From Termitomyces sp. T153 (taxonomy: Eukaryota > Basidiomycota > Agaricomycetes > Agaricales > Lyophyllaceae), in NCBI GenBank assembly GCA_018296165.2, contig JACKQL020000163.1:1-64000 (forward strand): a stretch of 64,000 nucleotides of DNA. Direction: 5' to 3'. The translations under genes were made by a program, and so were the position numbers. Position 1 is the first letter of the stretch; every line of letters starts with the position of its first letter. Below the pieces are notes generated by a model. That model was not told the DNA's origin. It worked only from the letters and a program-made list of their open reading frames with translations, and did not search any database. Shown in pieces: positions 11,741-22,607 of this stretch.

Positions 11741-12379
11741 TACTGGCCTGGTAAGAACATAGTCACCATTGAAAGAGATGTTTACTCCATCAAAGAGGCT
11801 GCCCTAATCCCAGACAGTGTCCAGATTGGGGGGGAGTGGAGTTCATCCAATCTGGTCAGCACCCAAACACTTCCACCAAAGCCTGCATCAGCTGGAATGA
11901 CCAAAGCTGAACCTGTTAACAATACACCCAACATGCCTGCACAAATCAAACCAAGTAAAAGCACAACAGGAACTAACAAAAAAACCATTGAAAACACCTC
12001 AACTGACCAAATCAACCACCTACCAATGCTCCACATCTCTGAACATGCTGAAACTCCCTTGTAGGACTTACTCAGTACAACTCTGAGCAGTACAGTTGAG
12101 GACAGCAAAAACAAAGTCAAACATAGCCAAAACTGCATTTATTGTGGATACTGCAGGTATCTTAGAAACCGGTGGTATTGAATTCAAGGGAATGGGTGCT
12201 GGTTGGGTCAAAGAAGCTGTAGAACAGGTGCTAGCTATTTGTGAAAATGTACCAACAATAAAGGAAGCATTAAATGGTGATGAAAAGGCTGATTAGTCAT
12301 CTGCCATTGAAGCTGAACTCAGTCAGATTGAGAAGCTAATCAAGGCACCAGCAGATGCAAACACAATACCTTGCAGGTA

Positions 12380-13111
12380 TGTTTGCACAGTAAGCATGGT
12401 GCTAATGGCCAGATCATCTGATACAAGGCCAGACTAGTTGCAAAAGGATTCAAACAACAATTCAGAGTTGACTACTTTGAAACATTTGTGCCCATTGTAC
12501 ATGCCACCACACTTTGTGTCCTTCTATCTATTGCAGCATCCTGCAGTGCAGCCATTGAACACACTGACATCAAAAATGTGTATCTAAACACATCACTCAG
12601 AGAAAACAAAGTTATATTTATGCAATTCCCACCTTACTACTGACAATTTTGCAGTTTACCTCCCAAATTCATCAATCTTCCAGATTCAAAGTTAGCATGC
12701 CATCTGAAGCACCTGCTTTATGGAACAAAGCAAGGCTCACACCACTAGTATGAAGAAGTCTTTGACATGTTCACTAATCTCAGTTATTCAGTCTGCCAAG
12801 CTGATGTTGCCATCTTCTACAAAACCAATGGCAAAAACTATACAATTGTTGCTGTCACAACTGATGACTTCACTATAATTGGTGACTCTACCAATTCAAC
12901 ATCACTGATCAAGAATCAACTCAGCATCAACTGGATCCTTGGAGTCAGCCTCACTTGAGACCACAATGCTCACACCATATTGCTCGGCCAGCAAGCTTAC
13001 ATTGAGCAAATCATTAAACACTTTGGTCTCAAAGACTCACACACCACTGTCATGCCCATAGAGCCTGGAGCTGGTTTCACACCTGACTCACCTTTGGTCC
13101 CTCCCATAGTT
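12380..13111 (+). pseudogene. Copia-1 reverse transcriptase (decayed)
   Basis: Copia RT blocks in broken frames: [18 protein letters not shown] at about 12435, [19 protein letters not shown] at about 12560, LLYGTKQGSH at about 12715, and the catalytic box VAVTTDDFTIIG at about 12850 (usual form YVDD). It is followed by the connection region (LGQQAYIEQIIKHFG, 12980; MPIEPGAGFTPDSP, 13050). Broken off by the element at 13117. Confidence 0.75.
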
Positions 13112-13116
13112 CTATC

Positions 13117-14561
13117 TGTGAGGGGATGAGCACAACTGCAGATAAATCTGGCTAGAGCAAGCAAGCACAAGCAATGAGTGAGCAATAAAGGAGCAGGAAG
13201 CAGCTAAGAGGCAGACAAGGGGTGAGCACAGTGAGCTTAGCTAAGGTAACGATGCTGGGGCTCTCACAATCAATTTACTGGATAGGCCTGGGGAATGCTG
13301 CTATTGATTGGTCAAAGGATATTCTATTCTTGTGACCAGCTTATATACTACATCTGTGGCTATGCTATGACTGCTAGCACAATGTTGCCTGAGTGTCACT
13401 TCTGCAGTATGTGGACTTGCTTCTTAGCTATCCACTTTTCAATAACCACAAGGGCTTCTCCAATCTGCTAATCAGAGCCCCAGATAGAAACAAACCGATG
13501 GTCTCCTTCTGCCAAGCTAACTGTAAAAGCTGCCAAATGGGTGCTGGAGATGTCGAGGGCTTGTTTAAGGCCCTGCCCCTAGTGACTAACCACATGCACA
13601 ACAAGAGAGTTGGGGAGTTGGAGCATGCACTCAAAATGTGGGGTGCAGCCATCAGTAGGAGGAAGGTCCTGAGCAAAAGGGATGGCAAGGGAAACATTAG
13701 AGGTAGGGCATGCTACATGTCAAGGAATGTGAGAGGTGGGCATGGTAGGAGTTTTGATAGTAGACAGGGGCTTTGGCTGCTCCAGAGGAGCTGATCACAT
13801 TGCCATGCCTGCCTTGCCCTGACAACCACCCATACTAGGCTGTGAGGCTGTTCAGGCAGTAGCAACAGTGGCAATGGTGGGCAAGGGTGTATGACTGGAC
13901 TCAAGTGCTGCTAGTCTGCTCTCAAGTTCTGCTACAAGAGTTAGCAGTCTCTTGATAGTGTCAGTGGGATTGGACAAAGCAGCAGAGGACAACATAGTGT
14001 CTTGAGGTTAGAGTGAGGCTAAAGGTAGGTGGTAGGTTGGATGTTGTGGGCAAGAAGTGCAGATGACATAGGGACCAATCAAGATGTGAGGGGACAAGCA
14101 TGACCATGGATAAACCTGGCTAGAGCAAGCAAGCACAAGCAACAAGTGAGTGTCAAAGGAGTAGAAAGCAGCTAAGAGGCAGACAAGGGGCAAGCACAGT
14201 GAGTTAAGCTAAAGTAATGATGCTGGGGCTCTCACAATTGATTCACTAGATAGACCTGGGAAATGCTGCTATTGATTGGTCAAAGGATATTCTATCCTTG
14301 TGACTGGCTTATATACTACATCTGTAGCTATGCTATGACTAATGCTATGTGTGGTAAGTGGCCTGGGTATGCTAAGCAGTAATGACTATCAATATGTCAA
14401 AAGGAGAAATAGAGTCTGATGACTATGAAGGGCTGACTAATACTGTCTGGAGGGTGCAGGGGCTCAGCAGCCAGTCAGTTGGATATGCTAGAGATGATGC
14501 TATACCTATGACTAAGGCCAGATAGAGTCAGAGTTACTCATAAAGGGGTCATCCCCTTACA
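13117..14561. mobile_element. Short LTR-flanked non-autonomous element (TRIM/TR-GAG-like) nested in Copia-1
   Basis: Outer ends are inverted: TGTGAGGGGATGA at 13117 and TCATCCCCTTACA ending at 14561. CTATC (13112-13116) and CTATT (14562-14566) flank it, a 5-bp target duplication with one C-to-T change. Direct repeats start at 13117 and at 14085 (tgtgaggggacaag) and align for about 270 bp; the right repeat is 477 bp, the left one is shortened. No RT, integrase or protease fits in the roughly 0.7 kb interior. A related LTR lies at 53871-54080. Confidence 0.75.
13430..13995 (-). pseudogene. Gag-like coiled-coil frame of the short LTR element
   Basis: Opens at 13995 (MLSSAALSNPTDTIKRLL) with a leucine-spaced helix (TLVAELESRLAALES), then TGA at 13854-13852. 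Beyond the stop, sense-looking sequence continues in a shifted frame to about 13430 (LAEGDHRFVSIWGS near 13500). I do not recognise the protein; a short gag-like packaging protein is inferred only from length, position and helix. Confidence 0.4.
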
Positions 14562-14566
14562 CTATT

Positions 14567-15242
14567 GCCCACAGAGAAAACACACTATCATGAAATGATA
14601 GGCTTGCTTATGTATGCTGCTGTCATGACATGTCCAGATATCACTTACACTGTCTCCATTCTCTCCTGGTATCTTGATGCTCCCTGATCTACTCACATGA
14701 TAGCCATCACTTGTGTTTTTTGCTACCTGCATGGAACATTCAGTATGAAACTCACTCTCAGCAGTCCAGATCTTGAAATCTCCAGCTATTCTGATGCCAA
14801 CTGGGCTTCACATCTCCATAGACACTCTATTTCTAGCTTTGCATTTGTTGTTGGTTACAGTGCTATATCCTGAAGCTCAAAGAAACAGCTGAACATCACA
14901 CTCTCCAGTACAGAATCCAAATACATCACTTTAATGCATGCTGCAAAGGACATCATTTGGATTCACAAATTACTCAAAGATCTTTCATTTTTCAACTCTT
15001 TTTCTTTACCTACTAATTTGTACTGTGATAATCAAGCTGCCATTTGACTTTTGAAGGACACAACATTCCATGCACATAACAAACATATTGACATTCATTT
15101 TCACTTTATCCATCAGACTGTTTCCTCTGGCCACATTCACATCTGCTACCTTCCCACTGCCAATATGATTGTGGACATATTTACAAAGTCACTGGCTCAA
15201 GTTAAGTTTGAGAAGTTCTGCAAACTGTTTGGCATCACCTAA
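14567..15242 (+). pseudogene. Copia-1 RNase H (decayed)
   Basis: Reads MYAAVMTCPDITYTVSILSW (about 14610), SDANWASHLHRHSISS (about 14790), ISWSSKKQ-type segment with one stop, LSSTESKYITLMHAAKDIIW (about 14905), LYCDNQAAI (about 15020) and ends KFCKLFGIT with TAA at 15240-15242. These are the usual copia RNase H blocks, degrading the RNA strand of the hybrid. Polypurine tract gagaggaag follows at 15258-15266, directly before the LTR. Confidence 0.8.
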
Positions 15243-15266
15243 TCCATGTTCACATTGAGAGGAAGT

Positions 15267-15543
15267 GTTGAGGACAATGGTCAACTACTTCCTAATTTGG
15301 TTATCATATGTTTTCCATTGTTTGGTCCATGTCACACGTCAGTATTTCCTAACCACTGAAGTGTAAGTCAATCTTTTATATCACACTTAGTATGTTACTC
15401 ATTACCTGTAGTCTCTCTCTTCACTACAGATAGAAATACCAATATATTACAGTGTTTCCTAACTGCTGAGGCTCTATTCACTACAGGTTCCCTCTATTCA
15501 CTACAGTCATCCAAGACCCCCTGAAACTGGTCCTACCCCAACA
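15267..15543 (+). repeat. 3' LTR of Copia-1
   Basis: 277 bp, TGTTGAGGAC to CCCCAACA, followed by the target duplication CATGG. Confidence 0.9.
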
Positions 15544-15548
15544 CATGG

Positions 15549-17234
15549 TGGAAAAAATCTTGTATGAACCTTTGGTGGAAGTTGGCAAACCCAAGAATTG
15601 CCTGTACTTCCTTTTTTTCTCCTTGGCTCAGGCCACTCTGCTACACCTGCCACTTTAATGGGGTCCATCTTGGCCATTCCATGTGACATTATAAAACCTA
15701 GGTACTCCACCTTAGTCTGCTCAAATTCACACCTCCCAGGCTTCAGATAGAGCTGGTGGTGGTGGTGGAGGTGTTCCAAGATAATGCATGTGACCTGGCA
15801 ATGCTCCTCCAAAGGTTTTGGTGTAGATGAGGATATTGTCAAGGTACATGCAAGCAACACCTTCTGCAATCTGATCACAGAAGATGTCATTCATCATAGT
15901 CTGGAAGGTGGCCAGGCTGTTAGTGAGACCAAAGAACATCAACAGAGGTTCAAAAAGTCTGCAATTGGTTTGGAATGCTGCCTTCCACTCATCTCCTTCT
16001 TTGATGTACACATTGTTATAGCCTAACAGACATCCAACTTGGTGAAGTAGCATGCACCTTGAAGGTTGTTGACAAGTTTGGAGATAAGTGACAAGGAATA
16101 GCAATTCTTCACTGTCATTGTCTTCAAGATTTGATAGTCCTGAACCAGATGAAGAGACTCATCCTTCTTAATGAAAAAGACTGGAGAGGCCATTGAAGAC
16201 CTGGAGGGTTGTATCCTTCCAGAGCTAAGATTCTTCTGCAGAAATGTATCCAGCTCATCCTGCTCACAGGGTATAAGTGGGTAGACCTTGCAGCTGGAGG
16301 GTGCTCTATCTGTTATCAGCTCAATTGCATAATCCCATTGCTTGTGCTCTGGAAGTGAATCAAATGATGCCTTGGAGAATATGTCCTCAAAGTCATGGAG
16401 GTGATCAGGAACTGAGCTATGAAAGGGCTTGGGCTGGGAATTGGCTGCAAGCACCTCAGCTGGATATTGAGAAGTGGTCTGACTGGCCTGGATCTCTGCC
16501 ACTGTAGGAGGGGGGCAAAGAGTTGTAGCACATATCTTGTCACCTACCTCAATGGTTTTGTCTGGAGACTCAGGGTCTAGAGTGCTTGCAGATTTTTCTT
16601 TCTTCTTTGCATTCATCTTCCTCCTGAGGTTCACACCCAAAACCTCAGACATCCTTGTAGAGGGCTCTCCATGAGGGAATGCCACAGGGATGGGATCCAG
16701 TAGGTCAAGGTCAGCATATGGAAGATGCCCAGCATGATAGGCATACTCAGCAGCACACTGATAAACCTTTGCTCTGTGCTCCTTGCAGGCTTTTCTGGCA
16801 CAAGTCATGCAACAACAAGGGCAGCAACTCATCTTCACCTTGCTCTTTGTCCAGTTGATCTCAGAGTTATGTTCATGTAACCAGTGAAACCCCAAGATCA
16901 TGTCTTGTTTCCCCAAACTAGTGATGGCAAAAGTAGCTTGCTCCAAGTGGTCTTGGTAACAAAGGACCAGTTCTACCTCAGAACAAATACAGCCAGCTTG
17001 ATCAAATATGCCATCAATGTAATACACAAGAATAGGACAAGAGAGGAAGCAAGTGGTGAGACAGTGTTGCACATGATCTGTGTCAAGGAAGAGGCCCATT
17101 GTCCCACTATTAAGCAGGGCAACCACACTTTGGGTCTGCTGGGTGTCTCTCTTCTCAATTCTACTTGTAGCTTCAGGGAGTTGGCAGAAGGGGTGAAGGC
17201 CACAATGTAATAACAGGGGAGACAGTGTTCCCAT
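15549..17234 (-). pseudogene. Gypsy-1 copy A protease and reverse transcriptase (decayed)
   Basis: Open from 17234 to 16023 on the minus strand. The retropepsin site reads VALLNSGTMGLFL, with Asn in place of the catalytic Asp. It is followed by LGFHWLHEHNSEINW, then the RT start EDIFSKASFDSLPEHKQWDY, SSCKVYPL, ASPVFFIKKD and YFTKLDVC (about 16025). A shift leads to GDEWKAAFQTN, MFFGLTNSLATFQTMMNDIF and MYLDNILIY, where the YxDD box has become YLDN. The last block is VEYLGFIMSHGM at about 15690. Both changed Asp codons fit G-to-A decay. Enzyme dead. Confidence 0.85.
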
Positions 17235-17239
17235 GCAAG

Positions 17240-18731
17240 AATCCAGAGGTGTGGGTTAGGGGGTGTATTTTCAGTGGAGACTTTAGCTGGGGAGGGGGTT
17301 TGTATGTTTGAGGAGGGGCTTATAATTTCAGGCTCAGTATCAAGGGCAGCAAAAGATATATTTAATTCTACAGATAGGAGAGTGAAATGAATAGCACTAT
17401 GCAACAGGGGCATACAGGTCATCTGTTGCCTACTTAAAAATCCTTTTCCAACTCTACAGGTGCAACCTCCAATACTTTGGCCACCTCAGTGGAGGGGACT
17501 GCCATAGGCATGTCAGGATAGGGGGCTCCTGTTGCATCCTGGGTGGCCAGGAGTTAGACAAGCAGCTCTTGCTCTGATGCAGACAGGTAGCAGACTTCCA
17601 GCCCTTGAGGATAGTAACAGGCAAAGTGGCCAGCCCTTCTGCAGCATCAATGCAGCAGAGGAGTGAAGGATTGCTGTTGGGAGGCATTAATATCCATTGG
17701 GACTCCCTGGGATAGGAAGGGCATGGGGGCTGGTAGCAAAGCATGGAAGGGGGCAACATGAGATGGACCTGAAAGGGTTGCACCTGCTCAAGGGGCTGCT
17801 GGAGCATGCATGGAAGGGGAGACTTGGGGAACAACTCCTCCATGAGCAAAGGAAGCATGTGGGGTGGCCATGGGGCATGGGGTGCTGGATCTATTGCATC
17901 TCATGCTGTAGCTCCATCAACTGCCACTGTTTGTGTGCCACCTTGTACCAGGTGTCAGCATGCTCATCATCTGAGCACCCCTCAGCCATACTATCAATAC
18001 AATCCATGAGAGAGAAGTGACATCCATTGTGGGAGGTTAGGCAAAGCTGCAGACCATCTGGATATCCAGACTGCTCAACTAAAGCACAGAATGAGTCAAT
18101 GTACTCATCTAGTGACTTCTTCCCTTGACCATACTAGTTAAGGGAGAGAGCTGCAGTCTTGGCAGGGTTGAAGGGAAAGAACTCAGCTCAGAAGTCCTGG
18201 TCAAACTCCATCCAGCCAGGAAAACTCTCAACTCCTCCAGGGGATTGAAAAATGCACAACATGTAGGTTGAAGCTCAGCCTTCCTTCATGTAGGAGATAC
18301 CTAGGCTATCTTCAGGGCATCAGAGGCAAAATCTTCACCATTCAACTGGATATATGTGATGCAGAATTGGAAGAAACATTTCCCCACCTTATGGTCCCCA
18401 TTGAATATGTCAGGGAGTGCAGGGCAAGGAAGTTTGGAGTGGAATGCTGAAAACTCCAAGCTATGTGTATAAAAAAGACCTTCTTGCAGCTGCTGGGGGT
18501 TCAGGGGGAGGAGTATGTGCAAGTGTGCAAGTGTGAGACATTCCAGGAGGGCCTGGAGAGAGAGGGAGACTGTTTCAGTGGTTTAACAGAGTTCAGTGAG
18601 TTCAGCAGTGTGGGAGGTAAGGGAAGCTTGTGTAAGTTGAACCTGCATCTCTAGGGACAACAAACAACTCCAGGCACTGTCCTTGGGGCTTGAAGCATCA
18701 GGGGGAGGTAATGGAGGGTTGGTTGAGTCAT
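17240..18731 (-). pseudogene. Gypsy-1 copy A gag (decayed)
   Basis: The start at 18731 (MTQPTL) matches copy B. Blocks shared with copies B and H: PPPDASSPKDSAWSC, ALPDIFNGDHKVGKCFFQF at about 18410, and a Gln/Pro-rich C-terminal part. A degenerate zinc knuckle reads CCRRAGHFACYY at about 17620, the final Cys lost. Many stops. Confidence 0.7.
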
Positions 18732-18849
18732 AGGAGGAACACAAGAGGTAGCAAGACATTGATGGGGGAGAGACCTTTTGAAGAACCAAACAGAAAACTC
18801 AGGCAATCAAAAAGTGGGCTCCCAGATCAAGTCTAGAGACTTGTTCTAC

Positions 18850-19298
18850 TGTAAGGGCAACCTCTGGAGGCTGTGCCTCAATCACACAACTGGCAGAGGG
18901 AAATCCAAAGTTTATTAACAGTAGTGGCACAGCAGAAACTAACTCCATACCTGGCAGAGGAAAATCCAAAGAGAACAAGTCTGAGGATTCCAATTGCCAG
19001 GACTGCAAATTTACAGAAATGAGCAATGGAAAATACCATGGCAAATATGACATTGAATTTTGTGCATGCACAGAGCCCAATGTCATCATCAAAGTCATCT
19101 GACCTGAAACTGGAAATCTATGGTAAATGGCTTTGATCTTGAGCCACAGATCACATGATGCTACCAGAGTGGTGCTGTTGGATGGCCTGGCATTGAGAGT
19201 ACTTGTGAACAAAGGATGGAAGTCTGCAAGTGAGAGGCTGGCTGGGAATAGAGGAAACAAGATGATACTCCAGACATGTGAAGGTCCCCTGACAGTGA
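18850..19298 (-). repeat. 5' LTR of Gypsy-1 copy A
   Basis: Minus-strand end at 18850 (tgtaagggcaacctctgg on plus). The start near 19298 reads TCACTGTCAGGGGACC, a decayed TGATGTCAGGGGA. The middle matches the 3' LTR at 4680-4810. Confidence 0.65.
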
Positions 19299-20099
19299 TG
19301 GGATCTGGTGATGGACAAAAATATCAAGAACAGAGTGGCCTTTTAACAGAAAGGGTCCTATGATGGCACACATTGGCTAATGGAACTGCCTCTTGCAACA
19401 GATGTCATATGGCAGTGGAAATTGGATGATGGACATCCACTGATACTATTGACAACAACACAATGTGAGACTCCCACAACTCAACATGGCAGTCAAAGAT
19501 GTCTACTCAGAGTGTTTTCAATGACACATAACATTGCAATGAACCATTATGGATGTAACATTGTTAACCTCTACTACAATGCAAAGGACTCTGCTAGACA
19601 TATAGCATACATTACAAAACATGTTCTGCTACAATGTATGACACATACACTTGTAGTGCCCTACCCTGTGAACCAAATGTATAATCCAAGGACCATGTCC
19701 TCAAACCTCCAGTGGGAGTAGGTCCTGTTGATATGAATGAAATGTCATAGGTACCACTTCAGTGTGCCTGCAGCAAGGAAGTTCATAAGAATCAAGGCTT
19801 TCTCATTGACAAGCAAATTGCAGCACAGTACATCAACAGCACTAAAAACTGAATGTATTGTAGTAACTGTATGTTGAATGACAAATGAGACATACTTAAT
19901 AACTGGATGGACTAAGTTAGAGTATGTATGAGCTGCCAACTACTAATATGTATGTATGGTCATGTGGATATCATGACACCTGCCCCATTCTCATAAGATA
20001 GGTGGGTTGGAGAAAAAAAGGTCCAAATCTGGGTGCACTGATCTTGTTTGCCATGTCAACTCTTCTCACATGTCTGTTAATGATGTCCACTGCCACCTA
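19299..20099. other. Unassigned decayed DNA
   Basis: A 113-codon frame at 19380-19721 has no recognisable domain and starts at a weak codon. No repeat match within the window was noticed. CpG-poor, so most likely old transposon sequence. Confidence 0.3.
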
Positions 20100-20560
20100 G
20101 CTGCCATGCAGAGAACACAAATCACTAGTGGTTTCACAAGTCATGTATGAATGGACTATAAGAAATAAGGGTACAAGCCAAGCTAAGTCCCAGGGAACCT
20201 AATTTAGTAAGAGTGTAATGAGAGGTGGTGGACTTAAATATGAAGGTGGTTGTTAGATACTAGCTGTAGTTGCTAGATGTTAACAAAGGGCTGTGAACAC
20301 TAGGGTTGCTAGCAAAAGGTTGGACAGGTGGAGGAGTTGCTAGAAGGTAGCAAAGGAGTTAGTCAAAGGCCAGCTGGTATTATATTCACAATGCTGCCAG
20401 TGTGCCAAAATAATGAAGCTCAATCAAGGAAATGAAACAGGGATAATGATACCAAAAGAGGTCAAATGCACAGTGAGGTCACTAGAGCATTACTAGCAAG
20501 CACTCATCATCCTAAGAGGGAATGGGTCAAGGGTCTAGGCCACATGTGACCATCACATCA
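20100..20560 (-). repeat. Candidate LTR4 (next to the chromodomain fragment)
   Basis: The segment ctaggccacatgtgac (about 20537) and its neighbourhood recur inverted at 57583-57740. It lies just after the stop of the minus-strand chromodomain, where a 3' LTR would be. Internal phrase ttgctag is repeated several times. Ends not resolved. Confidence 0.4.
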
Positions 20561-20645
20561 TGTGGAAACCAGGAAATCTGGAAGTTTCCAAAAACATAGA
20601 AAAAGACAGAAATCAGTGCTCAGCAAGAATATGGTCTCATCACTA

Positions 20646-20850
20646 TTAATTTTTATAAAACTCTTGTATTGCTTCAAGCACATCAGGGATATCATACTCC
20701 TTCAGTCACTCATCCTCACTTTTGTCATATCCCCTCCACTGCACCAAAAACTCTGACACTCCTTCTCTTGTCTCTCTTTCCTTAACAGCTCTCTCAATTT
20801 CTACTTCATCCCCTATCTCCATTGGTATTGGTAGTGGGTCCTTGCCTCAA
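20646..20850 (-). pseudogene. Chromodomain fragment of a Gypsy chromovirus integrase
   Basis: Minus-strand frame reads EVEIERAVKERETREGVSEF then LVQWRGYDKSEDE, stop, LKEYDIPDVLEAIQEFYKN and TAA at 20648-20646. The aromatic-cage style LVQWRGY, the acidic stretch and the final helix are standard chromodomain features. The internal TGA falls where Trp (TGG) is conserved. It would bind methylated histone tails to direct integration. The rest of the element is not recognisable. Confidence 0.75.
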
Positions 20851-20989
20851 TCCCAGGATTGTGTCTTCTCATGCTGGCACTAAACAGGATATGTGAGCAG
20901 ATGTAGCAAGTGTGGTAAACAAAGGTTTTTATGTGGAGGAAAGAGACTACAAGGTAAAAATATAACTGAGAAAAGACACATAACATAGA

Positions 20990-21465
20990 GGACAACTAAT
21001 TTTGGTGAGATGCTCTTTGTTGATGACCAAATTGGCTAGATGAGTATGCATGTAAACTTTGCTATCCTCAACAAAGCAGGCATTCTGCAATTGGTCAAGA
21101 AGGTCAATCTCACACATAGTTCCTTTACTGCTATGAATTGACACAAGTTTCCTCCAGACAGCAGCAACAGTTGGTTTACTTTTTACCTCATGGAAAATAT
21201 ACCAATTCTCCAGGCTGTAAATAGTCTTGTGCACCTGCACTTCCTTTTTCAGCCATTCATCCAATCCATCCTCAAGCTCTTCAAGCTCCCTATCCAAGAG
21301 CAGGGCCAGTGATTTATTGCTTTGAAGGAAAAACACATTCAACAAGCTCAACCAGTTTACATGCAGCACCAACAAGTTGTCATCAAGGCTCCTTTGATAT
21401 TATGACATTTATGATGTGTTCCTGGTAAGTTGGCCAATTGATCAGCTGCACAGTACTGTCAACCT
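20990..21465 (-). pseudogene. Copia gag fragment
   Basis: Reads LDEWLKKEVQVHKTIYSLEN, AVWRKLVSIHSSKGTMCEID, LQNACFVEDSKVYMHTHLA and LTKISCPLCYVS, matching the Copia-1 gag at 8400-8800 block by block. It is open over about 142 codons from 21375. No LTR found next to it; isolated fragment. Confidence 0.75.
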
Positions 21466-22607
21466 CACTGAAAAAATGTCATAGGTATCTTCAGGGCCCA
21501 CAACCTTTGACTTGTATAGCTTTATGTATCTGCACTGCATGGTTTCTACTGGGTGATTTGTTGGCTGTAGCCTATGTCTGTGTGTGGAAGAGGAAAGGTC
21601 TGTGCATGAGAATTTGTAGCATCTGGATCACTTACCTTGCAACCCACCTTGTAGGTGCAGTACCTGAAGAACTATGGCAGGATAACATGTCAACCATTGT
21701 TGAGGATGTTTCTGATGAAGATGGACCAGCAAACAAAGGGCAAAACAAGGTATGCACAACATTATTAGCAATGATATTTCTGCTGGAATGGAAAGGCTCA
21801 AGACTACATTTCCACAGGAGGATAAGCCCAACATACCAGTTGTCCTTTGACACCCAATATTGGCAGGATCATATATTATTTACCTCTTACCAGAAACAAA
21901 GTGCAATATATTCACTTTTAAGTTAGAGGATGGCCTGATATATTAAAAGCCTCTAAAATCACATGACTTGTGCTTACATCTCTAGGGCTAAAGAAAAATA
22001 AATCATCAAGGCATCTCCACAGTAAAGGCATAACCAATAGAAAGCAAGACACAATATAACCAATAAGCTACTAACCTAATTAACACTTATGAACACAAAA
22101 GGCCTACATACCCACAGGTTCCATCTACTGAGCACACAGTTAGGCTGGCTATGGTTCAGTTAGAATTCTATTTAGTTTGGTTAATTAGTGTTAGTGTCAG
22201 TGTTAGGAATATGCTTAGGGTCCCAGGGAAACTTTGAAGGGGAGCTTGCTCCCCTTACTACAATGATAACTTTTATAGTTCTCAAGGATGTGTAGACAGG
22301 TGGATATGGCTGTTGGAATAACTATTTTTGTGCTTCAGGGCCCAGGTTGAATTCTATCAATGGGGCTGGCTATTCATGTCAGTTGCTAATAGCAATCGCT
22401 ATTTAGTAAATATTTGTACTCCTTCCTAATAGAGACAGAATTGAAGCTCCACCCAGCACCCATATGTTTCAAATCATCAATGCATCTACTACCATATGCC
22501 ACTGTCACATGCTGAACCTTTGGATTGAAGAACTAGCTGTGTCTCTCTCTGCGCTTGTCTTCCTAGACTAGGCTCCTTAATATACTTGCTTCTTCATTAT
22601 CTTTTTT
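21466..22607. other. Unassigned DNA upstream of the exonuclease gene
   Basis: A frame at 21438-21926 has no recognisable domain. A perfect 9-bp hairpin (aaggggagc, 2-base loop, gctcccctt) lies at 22237-22256. If the gene at 22608 belongs to a transposon, its left end should be in this stretch; I saw no convincing terminal inverted repeat. Confidence 0.3.

Larger units (their letters stand above)
7974..15543 (+). mobile_element. Copia-1 (Ty1/Copia retrotransposon) inserted in Gypsy-1 copy A
   Basis: LTRs at 7974-8256 and 15267-15543 both begin TGTTGAG and end CAACA. The five bases CATGG occur at 7969-7973 and again at 15544-15548, a perfect target-site duplication, and the host Gypsy pol resumes on either side. 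Internal order is gag, protease, integrase, RT, RNase H, the Copia order. Two later insertions sit inside it: a GA-rich segment in gag and an LTR-flanked element at 13117. Heavily CpG-decayed. Confidence 0.9.
4601..19298 (-). mobile_element. Gypsy-1 copy A (Ty3/Gypsy chromovirus), with Copia-1 nested inside
   Basis: Order on the minus strand: 5' LTR (about 18850-19298), gag, protease and RT (to 15549), then after the nested Copia-1 the RNase H, integrase and chromodomain (7968 to about 5040), then the 3' LTR. Removing Copia-1 and one copy of its target duplication leaves an element of roughly 7.1 kb, normal for the family. The two LTRs share a distinctive middle segment. All reading frames carry stops or frameshifts, so the element is dead. 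Confidence 0.8.

Noticed and set aside
19380..19721. 113-codon frame in decayed DNA
   Set aside because: No recognisable domain, no intact start context and CpG-depleted surroundings; not listed as a gene.
21438..21926. 162-codon frame upstream of the exonuclease gene
   Set aside because: No domain and no splice or repeat support; could be chance in TGA-poor sequence.
22237..22256. Perfect 9-bp hairpin upstream of the large gene
   Set aside because: No adjacent T-run or gene end, and intrinsic terminators are not expected in a fungus; could be a chance palindrome.
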